Below, in pieces: positions 40,972-49,062 of a stretch of 64,000 bases of DNA (the stretch's first letter is position 1; the number at the start of each line of letters is the position of its first letter). The translations under genes were made by a program, and so were the position numbers. The notes below the pieces were generated by a model, which made no database searches, was not told the DNA's origin, and worked only from the letters and a program-made list of their open reading frames with translations. The stretch is taken from positions 992,609 through 1,056,608 of the forward strand of contig NZ_JH556658.1 in assembly GCF_000179595.2 (NCBI RefSeq), written 5' to 3'. The DNA is from Acetivibrio cellulolyticus CD2 (GTDB taxonomy: Bacteria; Bacillota; Clostridia; Acetivibrionales; Acetivibrionaceae).

Positions 40972-41235
40972 TCATTTACCACCTTTAATTACTTTTATTT
41001 CAACTTCTTGTTTTTCAACTTTAGCTGAAAGTTCTGTGACCATATTTTTAACTTCCTTGACTTCCTCATATGTTTGTTTATAACCGTCAAAGAGAGCTTT
41101 TGAATTGTTGTCCAGCTTATTCTCAAGGCGAACAATATCGTTCCTTACTTCAATAAATCTTTTGTCGATCGTATCAAATTTGTCAGAAAATTCAGAATAC
41201 ATTTTGGTCATTAATTCAAACATCTTTTCTTCCAT
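40972..41235 (-). CDS. Small coiled-coil protein, paralog of the gene at 48521
   Basis: An 87-residue protein that is almost entirely heptad-like helix (MFELMTKMYSEFSDKFDTID, then DIVRLENKLDNNSKALFDGY, then KVEKQEVEIKVIKGG). It is closely similar to the 101-residue protein at 48521-48826, which has one extra stretch in the middle. Upstream DNA of both genes is also conserved. Function unknown; the organisation suggests a structural or oligomerisation factor. Confidence 0.75.
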   Translation of the reverse strand: MEEKMFELMTKMYSEFSDKFDTIDKRFIEVRNDIVRLENKLDNNSKALFDGYKQTYEEVKEVKNMVTELSAKVEKQEVEIKVIKGGK

Positions 41236-41329
41236 TTAAAACACTTCCTTTTAAAAAATCATGCCCCTATTATATCATTTTTCCATTTATTTAGAAACAT
41301 TATCCTTAATTTTTTTACGGATTATACAT

Positions 41330-41375
41330 AAAGGAGCCGGTACACTAGGTAAATAGTGCATCAGCCCCTTTTAAT
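41330..41375 (-). terminator. Terminator after the RCC1 dockerin gene
   Basis: Imperfect hairpin with outer arms AAAGGaGC and GCcCCTTTT and inner pair CACTA/TAGTG. It lies just past the stop at 41397. Confidence 0.6.
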
Positions 41376-41396
41376 GTAAAACAAATTTAGATCTTC

Positions 41397-43520
41397 TTAA
41401 TTTTCAGGTTTAGTATCTGTTTGAGCCCATATATTTCTGTAGGTTAAATTAGTAGATCCATAAATATATAGTGTACCGTTATTCATTATTACTCCTGTAA
41501 ATGTTCCATTTGACGATAGTGTCTTAACTCCCTTTAAGCCTTGTAAATTGGTGCATTGATTGCCATAGTCATCTCCCCATGCAACAATAGTGCCATCGCT
41601 TTTTAAAACAATAGAATTGTCTGACCCTGCTGAAACTGATACCACATCTGTCAATCCTTCTGGAACATCGCATGATCCAAACATATTAGTGCCAAATGCA
41701 ACAACAGTGCCGTCTTCTTTCAATGCTAAGATATGATTAAAACCAGCAGATATTGAAACTACATTTGACAACCCTTCAGGTACAGATATTTCATGACCTG
41801 CCACATTTCCCCAGGCAACAACAGTACCGTCTGATTTTAGTGCTACAGAAAAGTCATATCCGGCAGCAACTGCTTTTACACTATTTAATCCAGCAGGTAC
41901 ATCACATTGACCAAATTCATTGTTACCCCATGCTACAACAGTCCCATCCTCATCTATAGCAAGTACAAATTCTCTTCCCATAGCAATGTCCGTAGCTTTT
42001 ATGGCTTTTTCAGGAATATCGCACTGACCATAGGAGTTGCTTCCCCACACTAATACAGAACCATCTTCTTTTATAGCTGCTAAATTAGCATATTGAGAAG
42101 AAATCTTTTTAATATTTGAATCAAAAGCATCAGGTAGATATTCTGTTGGTGCACCAGGGTTGTTACCCCACGCGACTACACTTCCGTCTTTCTTAAGAGC
42201 AGCAGCAATACCGCCTAATGATACTTCCTTCACATTTGTCAGGTCAGGGAAAAGCTGATTCTGCCAAAAACTATTGTCTCCCCATCCGATTACCTGTGCA
42301 TCTTCTGTTACAGCTAGAGTACGGTCACCTCCTGCAAAAATGGCAGCTACTTTTGGTAACCCTTCAGGGACAGCGCATTGTTTATTAGTATTAAAACCAA
42401 CAGTTATAACTGAACCATCTTCCTTAATTGCACTCAAATGATTCAATCCTCCAGAAATAGCCTTTATACCAGATAAGTCTTTTAAATAGTTGTTGCAGAA
42501 CCATTGATCACCCCAACATACAACCGTGCCGTCATCCTTAAGTGCAGCAGCCCAAATGCTACCTGTCGCAATTTCAGTTACATTTGTCAATCCTTCAGGT
42601 GCAGGAACCCAACTGCTGCCATACTCAATTTCTGTTTCACCCGTCAATTCATTAAGATTAAACTGTTCTCCCCATGATACTATTGTTCCGTCTTCTTTTA
42701 AAGCTACTATTGTTAACATGCAGGCAGAAATAGATTTAACATCCTTCAAATTAGAGGGGATATTTTGCAAATTGAAATCGTCTTCTCCCCACATAACAAC
42801 TGTACCATCTTCTTTTAATGCAGCAGAAATATTGTGTCCTGCTGCGATTGCTTTGACATTAGATAACCCTGCCGGCACACTGCACTCGTTAAATTTATTG
42901 TCTCCCCATGCAACAACTGTACCATCTTTCTTAAGTGCTAACGAATGTGCATAACCTGCTGAAATATCTATTACATCTTTTAGTCCGGCGGGGACTTGAC
43001 ACTCACCTACGCTATCATATCCCCAAGAAACTACAGTGCCATCACTTTTTAGAGCCAGTGTATGATGATACCCAGTGGCAAAGTCCGTTATGATGACACC
43101 CTCAGTTGCTTTAACCGAAGGCATAGATGTTTTTGATTTGGCAACTACTGGAGGTGCAAATAACTTCTCTTTCGGGAGCTTTTCGTTATATAAAAGTGCT
43201 TTTCTCATATATCCATAATCTAATGAATTAATAAATCCGTCTCCATCAACATCACATTGCCAAAGCATATCTTTTATATGTGAATACATTGGCAATCCGA
43301 GCATATATCCCCTTAAATTAGCCAAATCGATTGAGTTAAAACTACCATCTCCATTAATATCTCCAATCAGTCCTTTTTCACTATAAACCAGGTTTGATCC
43401 AATCTCTTGTTGATCACCAACAGCTGCGAAACTATTGACACAAGTAGCAGAGCTAAAGAGCATTAAAGATACGCCTAAAAATGAGACACATTTTTTTGCT
43501 TTACGAAAGTAATTTTTCAT
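41397..43520 (-). CDS. Cellulosomal RCC1-repeat protein with N-terminal dockerin
   Basis: A secreted 707-residue protein. The signal peptide ends near 32. A dockerin follows (about 52-117: GDINGDGSFNSID; CDVDGDGFINSLD, with a divergent second repeat). A short linker leads to about 14 RCC1-type repeats of 36-54 residues, each with ALKxDGTVVxWG. Fourteen repeats would make two seven-bladed propellers. No catalytic motif is seen. RCC1 propellers in bacteria are binding modules, so this is probably a non-catalytic cellulosomal or surface component. It is a rather unusual domain to join to a dockerin. Confidence 0.85.
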   Translation of the reverse strand: MKNYFRKAKKCVSFLGVSLMLFSSATCVNSFAAVGDQQEIGSNLVYSEKGLIGDINGDGSFNSIDLANLRGYMLGLPMYSHIKDMLWQCDVDGDGFINSLDYGYMRKALLYNEKLPKEKLFAPPVVAKSKTSMPSVKATEGVIITDFATGYHHTLALKSDGTVVSWGYDSVGECQVPAGLKDVIDISAGYAHSLALKKDGTVVAWGDNKFNECSVPAGLSNVKAIAAGHNISAALKEDGTVVMWGEDDFNLQNIPSNLKDVKSISACMLTIVALKEDGTIVSWGEQFNLNELTGETEIEYGSSWVPAPEGLTNVTEIATGSIWAAALKDDGTVVCWGDQWFCNNYLKDLSGIKAISGGLNHLSAIKEDGSVITVGFNTNKQCAVPEGLPKVAAIFAGGDRTLAVTEDAQVIGWGDNSFWQNQLFPDLTNVKEVSLGGIAAALKKDGSVVAWGNNPGAPTEYLPDAFDSNIKKISSQYANLAAIKEDGSVLVWGSNSYGQCDIPEKAIKATDIAMGREFVLAIDEDGTVVAWGNNEFGQCDVPAGLNSVKAVAAGYDFSVALKSDGTVVAWGNVAGHEISVPEGLSNVVSISAGFNHILALKEDGTVVAFGTNMFGSCDVPEGLTDVVSVSAGSDNSIVLKSDGTIVAWGDDYGNQCTNLQGLKGVKTLSSNGTFTGVIMNNGTLYIYGSTNLTYRNIWAQTDTKPEN

Positions 43521-44155
43521 TAATAACCCTCCCTTAAATTATTTTGTTTATTTTCAAATTCATCCAGGTTTTTTCTTTAAATCCCTCCCTTCTTTAGAAT
43601 TTTACTCACACACCCAAAATAAAAAATAATCCTGGAGAATTTGTTTTTGATATATTAATTACAAAGATCATCTTACAGTTGCTAAATTTCTACATAAATA
43701 TAGTGCTTAATATTAGTTTCGTTTTGTTTTGAAGGTAGTAGAATTAATTATTTGGGAAGGTTTCTCCGAGGAACCGAACTAGTGTTGATTCGGCTTGCAT
43801 CAGCGAATTTGTATGACTTAATTTATATATTAAAATTCTATTAGGTTTACAAAAAACAGTTATAAATTAAAATCTTCTCGCTTAATACACTACCATAGAA
43901 TGGGTGTAAAAACGGTAAGTTTCTACTTATCAAAATATTTCCAAGGTTCTCCATTCAATTCTACACCTTAGATGAGATAATTAAAATATGACCAAAGTAA
44001 TAACATTTTTTGGCAAAACATTACTTTGGTCATATTTCTGTATATTAATGATTGAATTTTTAGGTTGTAGTTGTGAGTATATGTTAATTCAACCTACTTC
44101 TAGTCATCTTTAAATTTTTTACTTAGCAGGTTTGCTTGTGATATGCCCCCTGGTA
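43521..44155. other. 635-base spacer with structured segments
   Basis: No gene is visible. 43754-43808 is GC-rich in an AT-rich setting and can form small hairpins (GGTTTC/GGAACC and CCGAA/TTCGG). 43984-44001 and 44020-44037 form a perfect 18-bp stem with an 18-base loop; it lies 120 bases after the DUF2087 stop and may be its terminator. No known riboswitch core was recognised. Confidence 0.45.
43984..44037. terminator. Long perfect hairpin, probable terminator
   Basis: An 18-bp perfect stem (43984-44001 with 44020-44037). It has A- and T-rich flanks on both strands and can end transcripts from either side. Confidence 0.6.
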
Positions 44156-44428
44156 CTATTTTGGTATAGGCCTCCAATAACAAGAACCTTTTGCATCACG
44201 GCATAATAATCCATTATCAACAAGTTCTCGCCTGAGTATAAAATAATCTTTGAAAGTATGCCATTCTTCACAGATAGCATTTACCTCTTTTTCAGTATAA
44301 TTGCGGTTTGCTTCAAATTTTTCTGCCAAATAGCAGAGCGTTGCAACTCTGAAGGTTTTCTTTTGAGATAACTGCTTGATTTTTCCGGAATCATCAAGAA
44401 ATCTACTTATTTCAATTTTGGGTCCCAA
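44156..44428 (-). CDS. DUF2087 domain protein
   Basis: A 90-residue protein with the whole DUF2087 pattern: FLDDSGKIKQL, LCYLAEKFEANRNYTEKEVN, EWHTFKDYFILRRELVDNGLL and CYWRPIPK. The fold is winged-helix-like and often occurs at the end of transcription-related proteins. It lies 20 bases after the GIY-YIG-like gene and is probably in its operon. Function unknown. Confidence 0.8.
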   Translation of the reverse strand: MGPKIEISRFLDDSGKIKQLSQKKTFRVATLCYLAEKFEANRNYTEKEVNAICEEWHTFKDYFILRRELVDNGLLCRDAKGSCYWRPIPK

Positions 44429-44448
44429 ATTTGTTTTTCTCCCTTCCG

Positions 44449-44775
44449 TTAGCTTTTTAACTTTTCAGTCCATATTTCCAACAAAGTATTTACGTCATCT
44501 GAAAATTCACGATCTGTTTGTGTCTCCTTCTTTTCTAATTCCTCAAGTATTTCAAAGGTAAAATTAGATGCCCCAAACTGATTCCATGATTCAATCATGC
44601 ACGTTTCAGGACAATAATTATTCAACACTGAGAATGCAAAACGATTCTTCGAACCTTGCATGTTTTTTGTTGCTCGAATCCAAAGATTACTATTACACTT
44701 AATACAGTACACCCCACCAATTACTGTTCTATTTTTATACTGCTCTTTCAGCGCTTTTTTTGAGAGTTTTTCCAT
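44449..44775 (-). CDS. GIY-YIG-like nuclease family protein, divergent
   Basis: A 108-residue protein. Position and pattern match GIY-YIG family members (KNRTVIGGVYCIKCNSNLWI, then WNQFGASNFTFEILEELE). The first motif is GVY, but the YIG is replaced by WIR, and the catalytic Arg/Glu cannot both be assigned. It may be an inactive or altered member. It is followed by the DUF2087 gene; this pairing is common. Confidence 0.6.
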   Translation of the reverse strand: MEKLSKKALKEQYKNRTVIGGVYCIKCNSNLWIRATKNMQGSKNRFAFSVLNNYCPETCMIESWNQFGASNFTFEILEELEKKETQTDREFSDDVNTLLEIWTEKLKS

Positions 44776-44855
44776 TTATTTTTCACCATCCATCTAAAAT
44801 AATTTAAATTTGAATTACATAATACTTAAATCGGCGCTCGTTTTTGAGGAATTGC

Positions 44856-45071
44856 TCATGGTTTTTCATAAGCCTTTAACAATTCCCGAACATCAATGCC
44901 CAAAATATCTGAAAGCTTTAAAATTAAAGATATGTCCGGATTGCCAGATCCACGTTCCCATTTTGAAATAGCTTTATCACTGATATCTAATTTATCTGCA
45001 AGCTGTTTTTGCGTCATTTTTTGTTCTAAACGTGTTTTACGGATAATGTTACCGACTTTATCGTTTTGCAT
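44856..45071 (-). CDS. XRE-family transcriptional regulator
   Basis: A 71-residue protein that is a single lambda-repressor-like HTH: KMTQKQLADKLDISDKAISK, then WERGSGNPDISLILKLSDIL, then LLKAY. The recognition helix and turn are complete. It lies about 80 bases upstream of the GIY-YIG-like gene in the same direction and may regulate it. Confidence 0.9.
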   Translation of the reverse strand: MQNDKVGNIIRKTRLEQKMTQKQLADKLDISDKAISKWERGSGNPDISLILKLSDILGIDVRELLKAYEKP

Positions 45072-45164
45072 GGTTTCCCCTCCACAAAATAATTGTACCT
45101 CTTGTTCGCAAACTTTCCAATAAACGCTCCGTAGAGTTATATCATTGGATTGGCAATGATATAA

Positions 45165-45605
45165 GACCCTAACGCAAATATATTTTGGGGCATAAAAGCT
45201 AAATATGCTGAAAATTCAACTTCGCAAAATCCAATTATTCAAATAGAAACAAACTATGGGGGTAAAACATCTATTTATAAAATTCCTATTAATGACATAG
45301 ACCCAAATAATGCCTCTCGCTTAGAAATGTTTGCTTTATGCAGTTACGCAGACGAACAAGGGAAAGGTGATAATAGTAAATTTGGGACTTATCAAACTTT
45401 GAAAAGTTTTGAGGAAATGTCTATTTTGGGTAAAGGAATAACTGAGGCCAATACGCTAGAACAATTCCAAAATGTTAAATTAAACTGGGAAAATGCTTGT
45501 AAAAAAACAGTGGCTTTACTCTATAAATGTAATGATTTAATACAATTTAATAAAGGTAAAGACATTTTGAATTTATTTAATAAATATCCTGTTAATCAAA
45601 AATAA
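45165..45605 (+). pseudogene. 5'-truncated gene remnant
   Basis: An open frame of 146 codons to TAA 45603-45605 reads as normal protein (FWGIKAKYAEN, YGGKTSIYKIPINDID, KLNWENACKKTVALLYKC). It is closed by an in-frame TAA at 45162 and has no plausible start with a ribosome site before ATG 45327. It is most likely the remaining C-terminal half of a larger gene. I do not recognise the family. Confidence 0.5.
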
Positions 45606-45869
45606 ATATAAAACCTAATTACCCTGTCGACTTCTAAAACTCCATCGCAATGCCGTTAGAGGCTTGTTGTCAAGAGGACCGTGGAATAAATGCGGAAATT
45701 TTATATAAAAGTTAAAAAACTGAGAATAACAAATATATTCTAACTGTGGAGTGTCCGTTTTAACTAGAAAGGGTCACTACTATTTATAAATCCATTCTAA
45801 TTCCCTCCTTTCCACATTTAATTTAAGAAGCATTTTGCCATCAAAATCTTCTTAAATTAGTTTTTTGAC

Positions 45870-46313
45870 TCAGAACCCAACGTCTAATGTTCTATTTAAT
45901 GATTTTTCTACGTATTCGTTGAAATCTTTTGCCAAATCATATCTTCCGCCAAAATCATAATCATACACAAATACAACTGGACTTTCAGGTAAAAAACCTA
46001 CTGGATTCCCTGAATTATCAATACCTATTACTACAATATTTTTATACTCATCCGGTAGTTCTTCCCTGAATCTTAAACTCTCTTCTACAAATGATGGCGT
46101 TTCTACAAACTTAGCTTCACTAAGGCCAATAATAATAGCTTCACCAACTGCACCTGATCCGAACTCTTTTATAAAGCTCTTGTACTCTTCAGGTAAGGTA
46201 ACTCCTAAAGTTTTTTCAGCTTCTACAATTTTTACTTCCTCAATAGGTTTTCCAAAAGCCTCTGGAACTTGATCTCTCAACAGTCTTATCTGGTCAACTA
46301 AATTAGCTTTCAT
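45870..46313 (-). CDS. SUKH (SMI1/KNR4) family immunity protein
   Basis: A 147-residue protein with the SUKH-1 pattern: KIVEAEKTLGVTLPEEYKSF, FGSGAVGEAIIIGL and VFVYDYDFGG. SUKH proteins typically neutralise polymorphic nuclease or deaminase toxins. No toxin gene is adjacent, so it is probably an orphan immunity gene, perhaps left after toxin loss; the remnant at 45165 lies next to it. It has its own ribosome site. Confidence 0.8.
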   Translation of the reverse strand: MKANLVDQIRLLRDQVPEAFGKPIEEVKIVEAEKTLGVTLPEEYKSFIKEFGSGAVGEAIIIGLSEAKFVETPSFVEESLRFREELPDEYKNIVVIGIDNSGNPVGFLPESPVVFVYDYDFGGRYDLAKDFNEYVEKSLNRTLDVGF

Positions 46314-46354
46314 TTACCTTACCTCCCAATCTTATATATATTGCGTAATTTTAT

Positions 46355-46666
46355 TTATTCAAAATCCGCATTAAATACTTTTTGTCCTTTACAAGGTTTT
46401 AAATCGAGAGGATTGATTTGAGTATTCTCATCAATATATTGTAAGGCGTCCGCTAACGTATTAAATCTCTTAATTTCATCTCTTAGATATTTTTCAGCAT
46501 TCATGTTTTCTTCCTCAATTTCATCCACATAAACTTTATACACGTTTTGCCATTTTTGAATGCCGACAGAAGACCATATAGTTTTTTTATCCTTCTCAAA
46601 TGAAAAAATTTTACCAAATTGCTTTCCACTCTCAATCCATTGAATCATTTTCTTATTGTTTATCAA
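46355..46666 (-). CDS. Small unrecognised protein next to a SUKH gene
   Basis: A 103-residue protein (MIQWIESGKQFGKIFSFEKD, VGIQKWQNVYKVYVDEIEEE, LADALQYIDENTQ). I do not know the family; size and place, 41 bases ahead of a SUKH gene, suggest immunity. A TTG start at 46666 fits AGGTG six bases upstream, while the internal ATG has no good site. Confidence 0.5.
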   Translation of the reverse strand: MINNKKMIQWIESGKQFGKIFSFEKDKKTIWSSVGIQKWQNVYKVYVDEIEEENMNAEKYLRDEIKRFNTLADALQYIDENTQINPLDLKPCKGQKVFNADFE

Positions 46667-46717
46667 AAAAACACCTAGCCTCTTACAATGTTTTGTAACC
46701 CCTACCTATACAGTATA

Positions 46718-48100
46718 TCAAGCATATTGGCTTATGCCTATATTTTCAAGTAAATAGCACTTTAATTTGTCAACTGTTATGGTTACCTGATGCATGGTAT
46801 TCCGTTCGCGTACAGTCACTGTGTTGTTATCTAGTGTTGTATCATCTATCGTAACCGAATACGGTGTTCCAATGGCATCTCCCCTGCGATAACGTTTTCC
46901 GATATTTCCAGCATCATCATAAGAAACCATAAAATACTTTTTCAATTCATTATAAATTTCCTGTGCTTTTTCAGCATGACGTTTTTTGATAAGAGGCAGT
47001 ACATTTACCTTTATAGGCGCAAGCGAAGGCTTAATCTTCAAAACCTGCCTTGTTTCTCCGTTTTCTAACTCTTCTTCTAGAAGAGACTCAAACAAAACGG
47101 CCAGCACAAGTCGATCCAGGCCATAGGTTGACTCAATTACATAGGGAATATACTTCTCATTTGTCTCTGTATCAAAATACTCCATATTCTTTCCGGAAAA
47201 CTCCTGGTGTCTTTGCAAATCAAAATCAGTCCTATTGTGCGTTCCATTAATTTCTCCCCAGCCAAATGGAAACAAATATTCTATATCACATGCTGCTTTT
47301 GCATAATGAGCAAGTTTTTTATGATCTCGAAATTGTAAATGCTCCTTAGACAGTCCAATGAATTCAAAGAATTTAATTCCATAATCCTTGAAATACTCAT
47401 ACAAGGCTTCATCATCACCCTGCTTGCAAAATGTTTGATATTCCATCTGTTCAAATTCAATCGTTCTAAATGTAAATTTTCCTTTTGTAATTTCGTTACG
47501 AAATGCCTTACCTATCTGGCCAATGCTAAAGGGCAGCTTTGTTCTCATTGTACGCAATACATTTAAAAAATTAACATATTCACCCTGAGCATTTTCCGGT
47601 CTAAGGTAAATAGTGTTTGATGTTTCCTGTGTACTACCGCATTGCGTTGAAAACATTAGATTAAACTTTCTTATATCTGTTAAATTAGATTTTCCACATT
47701 TAGGGCATGGTACTTTTTTATCTTTTATGAATTTTACCATCTCATCTTCAGTCATTGCATCAGCATTTGCTGATTCATCAAAATCATTAATCAGTATATC
47801 CGCACGATGTCTTGTCTTACATTCTTTACAATCCAACAGGGGATCAGTGAAACTTTCCAGATGTCCACTAGCCTCCCAGGTAGTAGGATTCATCAGAATG
47901 TCTGAATCCAATTCAAAACTGTTATCTCTTATTTGAATAAAATAATATCTCCAAGCATCTTTTATATTGTTTTTTAACCTCGTACCTAGCGGACCGTAAT
48001 CCCAAGTGTTTGCTAAGCCACCATATATATCGCTTCCTTGAAATATAAATCCATATCGGTTGCAATATGCCGCCATTTCTTCTAAAGTCACAGTTTTCAT
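46718..48100 (-). CDS. glyS: Glycyl-tRNA synthetase, homodimeric (eukaryote/archaeal-like type)
   Basis: A 460-residue class II enzyme attaching Gly to tRNA-Gly. Seen: class II motif 2 (GKAFRNEI with FTFRTIEFEQMEY), motif 3 (SYGLDR-like STYGLDRLVLAV) and the GlyRS-specific insertions CKECKTRHRAD and CPKCGKSNL, which may bind zinc. The C-terminal anticodon-binding domain (IKVNVLPLIKK) is complete. Length is normal for the single-chain alpha2 type used by many Firmicutes. A T-box leader lies upstream and makes expression depend on uncharged tRNA-Gly. The symbol glyS/glyQS usage varies between genomes. Confidence 0.95.
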   Translation of the reverse strand: MKTVTLEEMAAYCNRYGFIFQGSDIYGGLANTWDYGPLGTRLKNNIKDAWRYYFIQIRDNSFELDSDILMNPTTWEASGHLESFTDPLLDCKECKTRHRADILINDFDESANADAMTEDEMVKFIKDKKVPCPKCGKSNLTDIRKFNLMFSTQCGSTQETSNTIYLRPENAQGEYVNFLNVLRTMRTKLPFSIGQIGKAFRNEITKGKFTFRTIEFEQMEYQTFCKQGDDEALYEYFKDYGIKFFEFIGLSKEHLQFRDHKKLAHYAKAACDIEYLFPFGWGEINGTHNRTDFDLQRHQEFSGKNMEYFDTETNEKYIPYVIESTYGLDRLVLAVLFESLLEEELENGETRQVLKIKPSLAPIKVNVLPLIKKRHAEKAQEIYNELKKYFMVSYDDAGNIGKRYRRGDAIGTPYSVTIDDTTLDNNTVTVRERNTMHQVTITVDKLKCYLLENIGISQYA

Positions 48101-48126
48101 ATTAATTTACCTCCTTTTTTATAGAA

Positions 48127-48385
48127 AATAAAAAGTCCGCACTAAGCTTTTTGCTTAGGGCGAACTCATATTTACAGTCCGTGGTACCACCTAAATTCAG
48201 ATGAATCTGCACTCAACCAGCACGAGAAAAGTCTTTATGCTGTTTCCTTTATAACGGGGGAATATCCGGTGGTATCTATTTGGAATACATCCTTTCAATC
48301 CACAGTTCAAAAGCGCCTTCTATATTGCTGTCATAAAGATTTGCACCATCCATCTTCTCTCTGAAATCAAGTCAATATATACTAT
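48127..48385 (-). promoter_or_regulatory. T-box leader of glycyl-tRNA synthetase
   Basis: On the minus strand a T-box element (TGGTACCAC, 48181-48189) precedes a strong terminator (GTCCGCACTAAGC with GCTTAGGGCGAAC, 48134-48165) ending in a T-run, just before the gene. About 100 bases further up, GGC at 48315-48317 lies in a loop region and is the likely Gly specifier codon. Uncharged tRNA-Gly would bind and favour the antiterminator. Stem I and the exact loop were judged by eye. Confidence 0.88.
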
Positions 48386-48520
48386 CCTTTTTCATAACTT
48401 TTAGTTTATGTTACTTAATAGGGTAAACAATTTTTACACTTCTGTCAATAATAAAATTATGAAAGTTTCTTAAAATTACTTACAGGGCAGGAATATGATA
48501 CGATATAAGATTCGTTTTTC

Positions 48521-48826
48521 TTATTTACTGCCTTTAATTACTTTTACCTCAACTTCTTGCTTTTCTACTTTTAATGAAAGGTCATTTACTGCTTTTTCTA
48601 CAACTACAACTTTATCATAAACCTGATTATAACCATCAAATAGAGCTTTTGAATTGCTATCAAGTTTATTTTCAATTCTTACTATATCACCTTTAATTCC
48701 TTTAATGTCACTTTTGATATCTTTAATTTCCGTTGATATTGAATCTATTTTATTGTCCATTGCATCAAATTTAGTTGTCATGTCAGAATACATCTTGGTC
48801 ATTAATTCAAACATCTTATCTTCCAT
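48521..48826 (-). CDS. Small coiled-coil protein, paralog of the gene at 40972
   Basis: A 101-residue protein with long heptad-like helices (DKIDSISTEIKDIKSD-like segment, then DIVRIENKLDSNSKALFDGY, then KVEKQEVEVKVIKGSK). It shares its ends almost word for word with the protein at 40972-41235 and has about 14 extra residues in the middle. The start is ATG 48826 after AAAGGAAG; the in-frame start at 48859 is less likely. Upstream DNA is conserved with the paralog. Function unknown. Confidence 0.75.
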   Translation of the reverse strand: MEDKMFELMTKMYSDMTTKFDAMDNKIDSISTEIKDIKSDIKGIKGDIVRIENKLDSNSKALFDGYNQVYDKVVVVEKAVNDLSLKVEKQEVEVKVIKGSK

Positions 48827-49062
48827 TACAGCACTTCCTTTAAAATTTATATTGTCCATTATATCATTTTTCCATTTAATTAGAAATATTATCCTTAGCT
48901 TTTATTTCAATATAAACTTCTTTCTTTTAGCGGTTTAAATTTAGGTGTCTGTTGTAAACTATTCCATTCAATATTCAATTGGATATCCTCTTTAACACCA
49001 GCGGCTACTACATTTCATTTATTGCTATGGTGGTATCTTCATCATATTCAATAATAGAACTA

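Noticed and set aside
43754..43808. Riboswitch or T-box upstream of the RCC1 dockerin gene
   Set aside because: I compared it with the cores I know for cyclic di-GMP, cobalamin, fluoride, glutamine and T-box and found no match; only weak hairpins remain.
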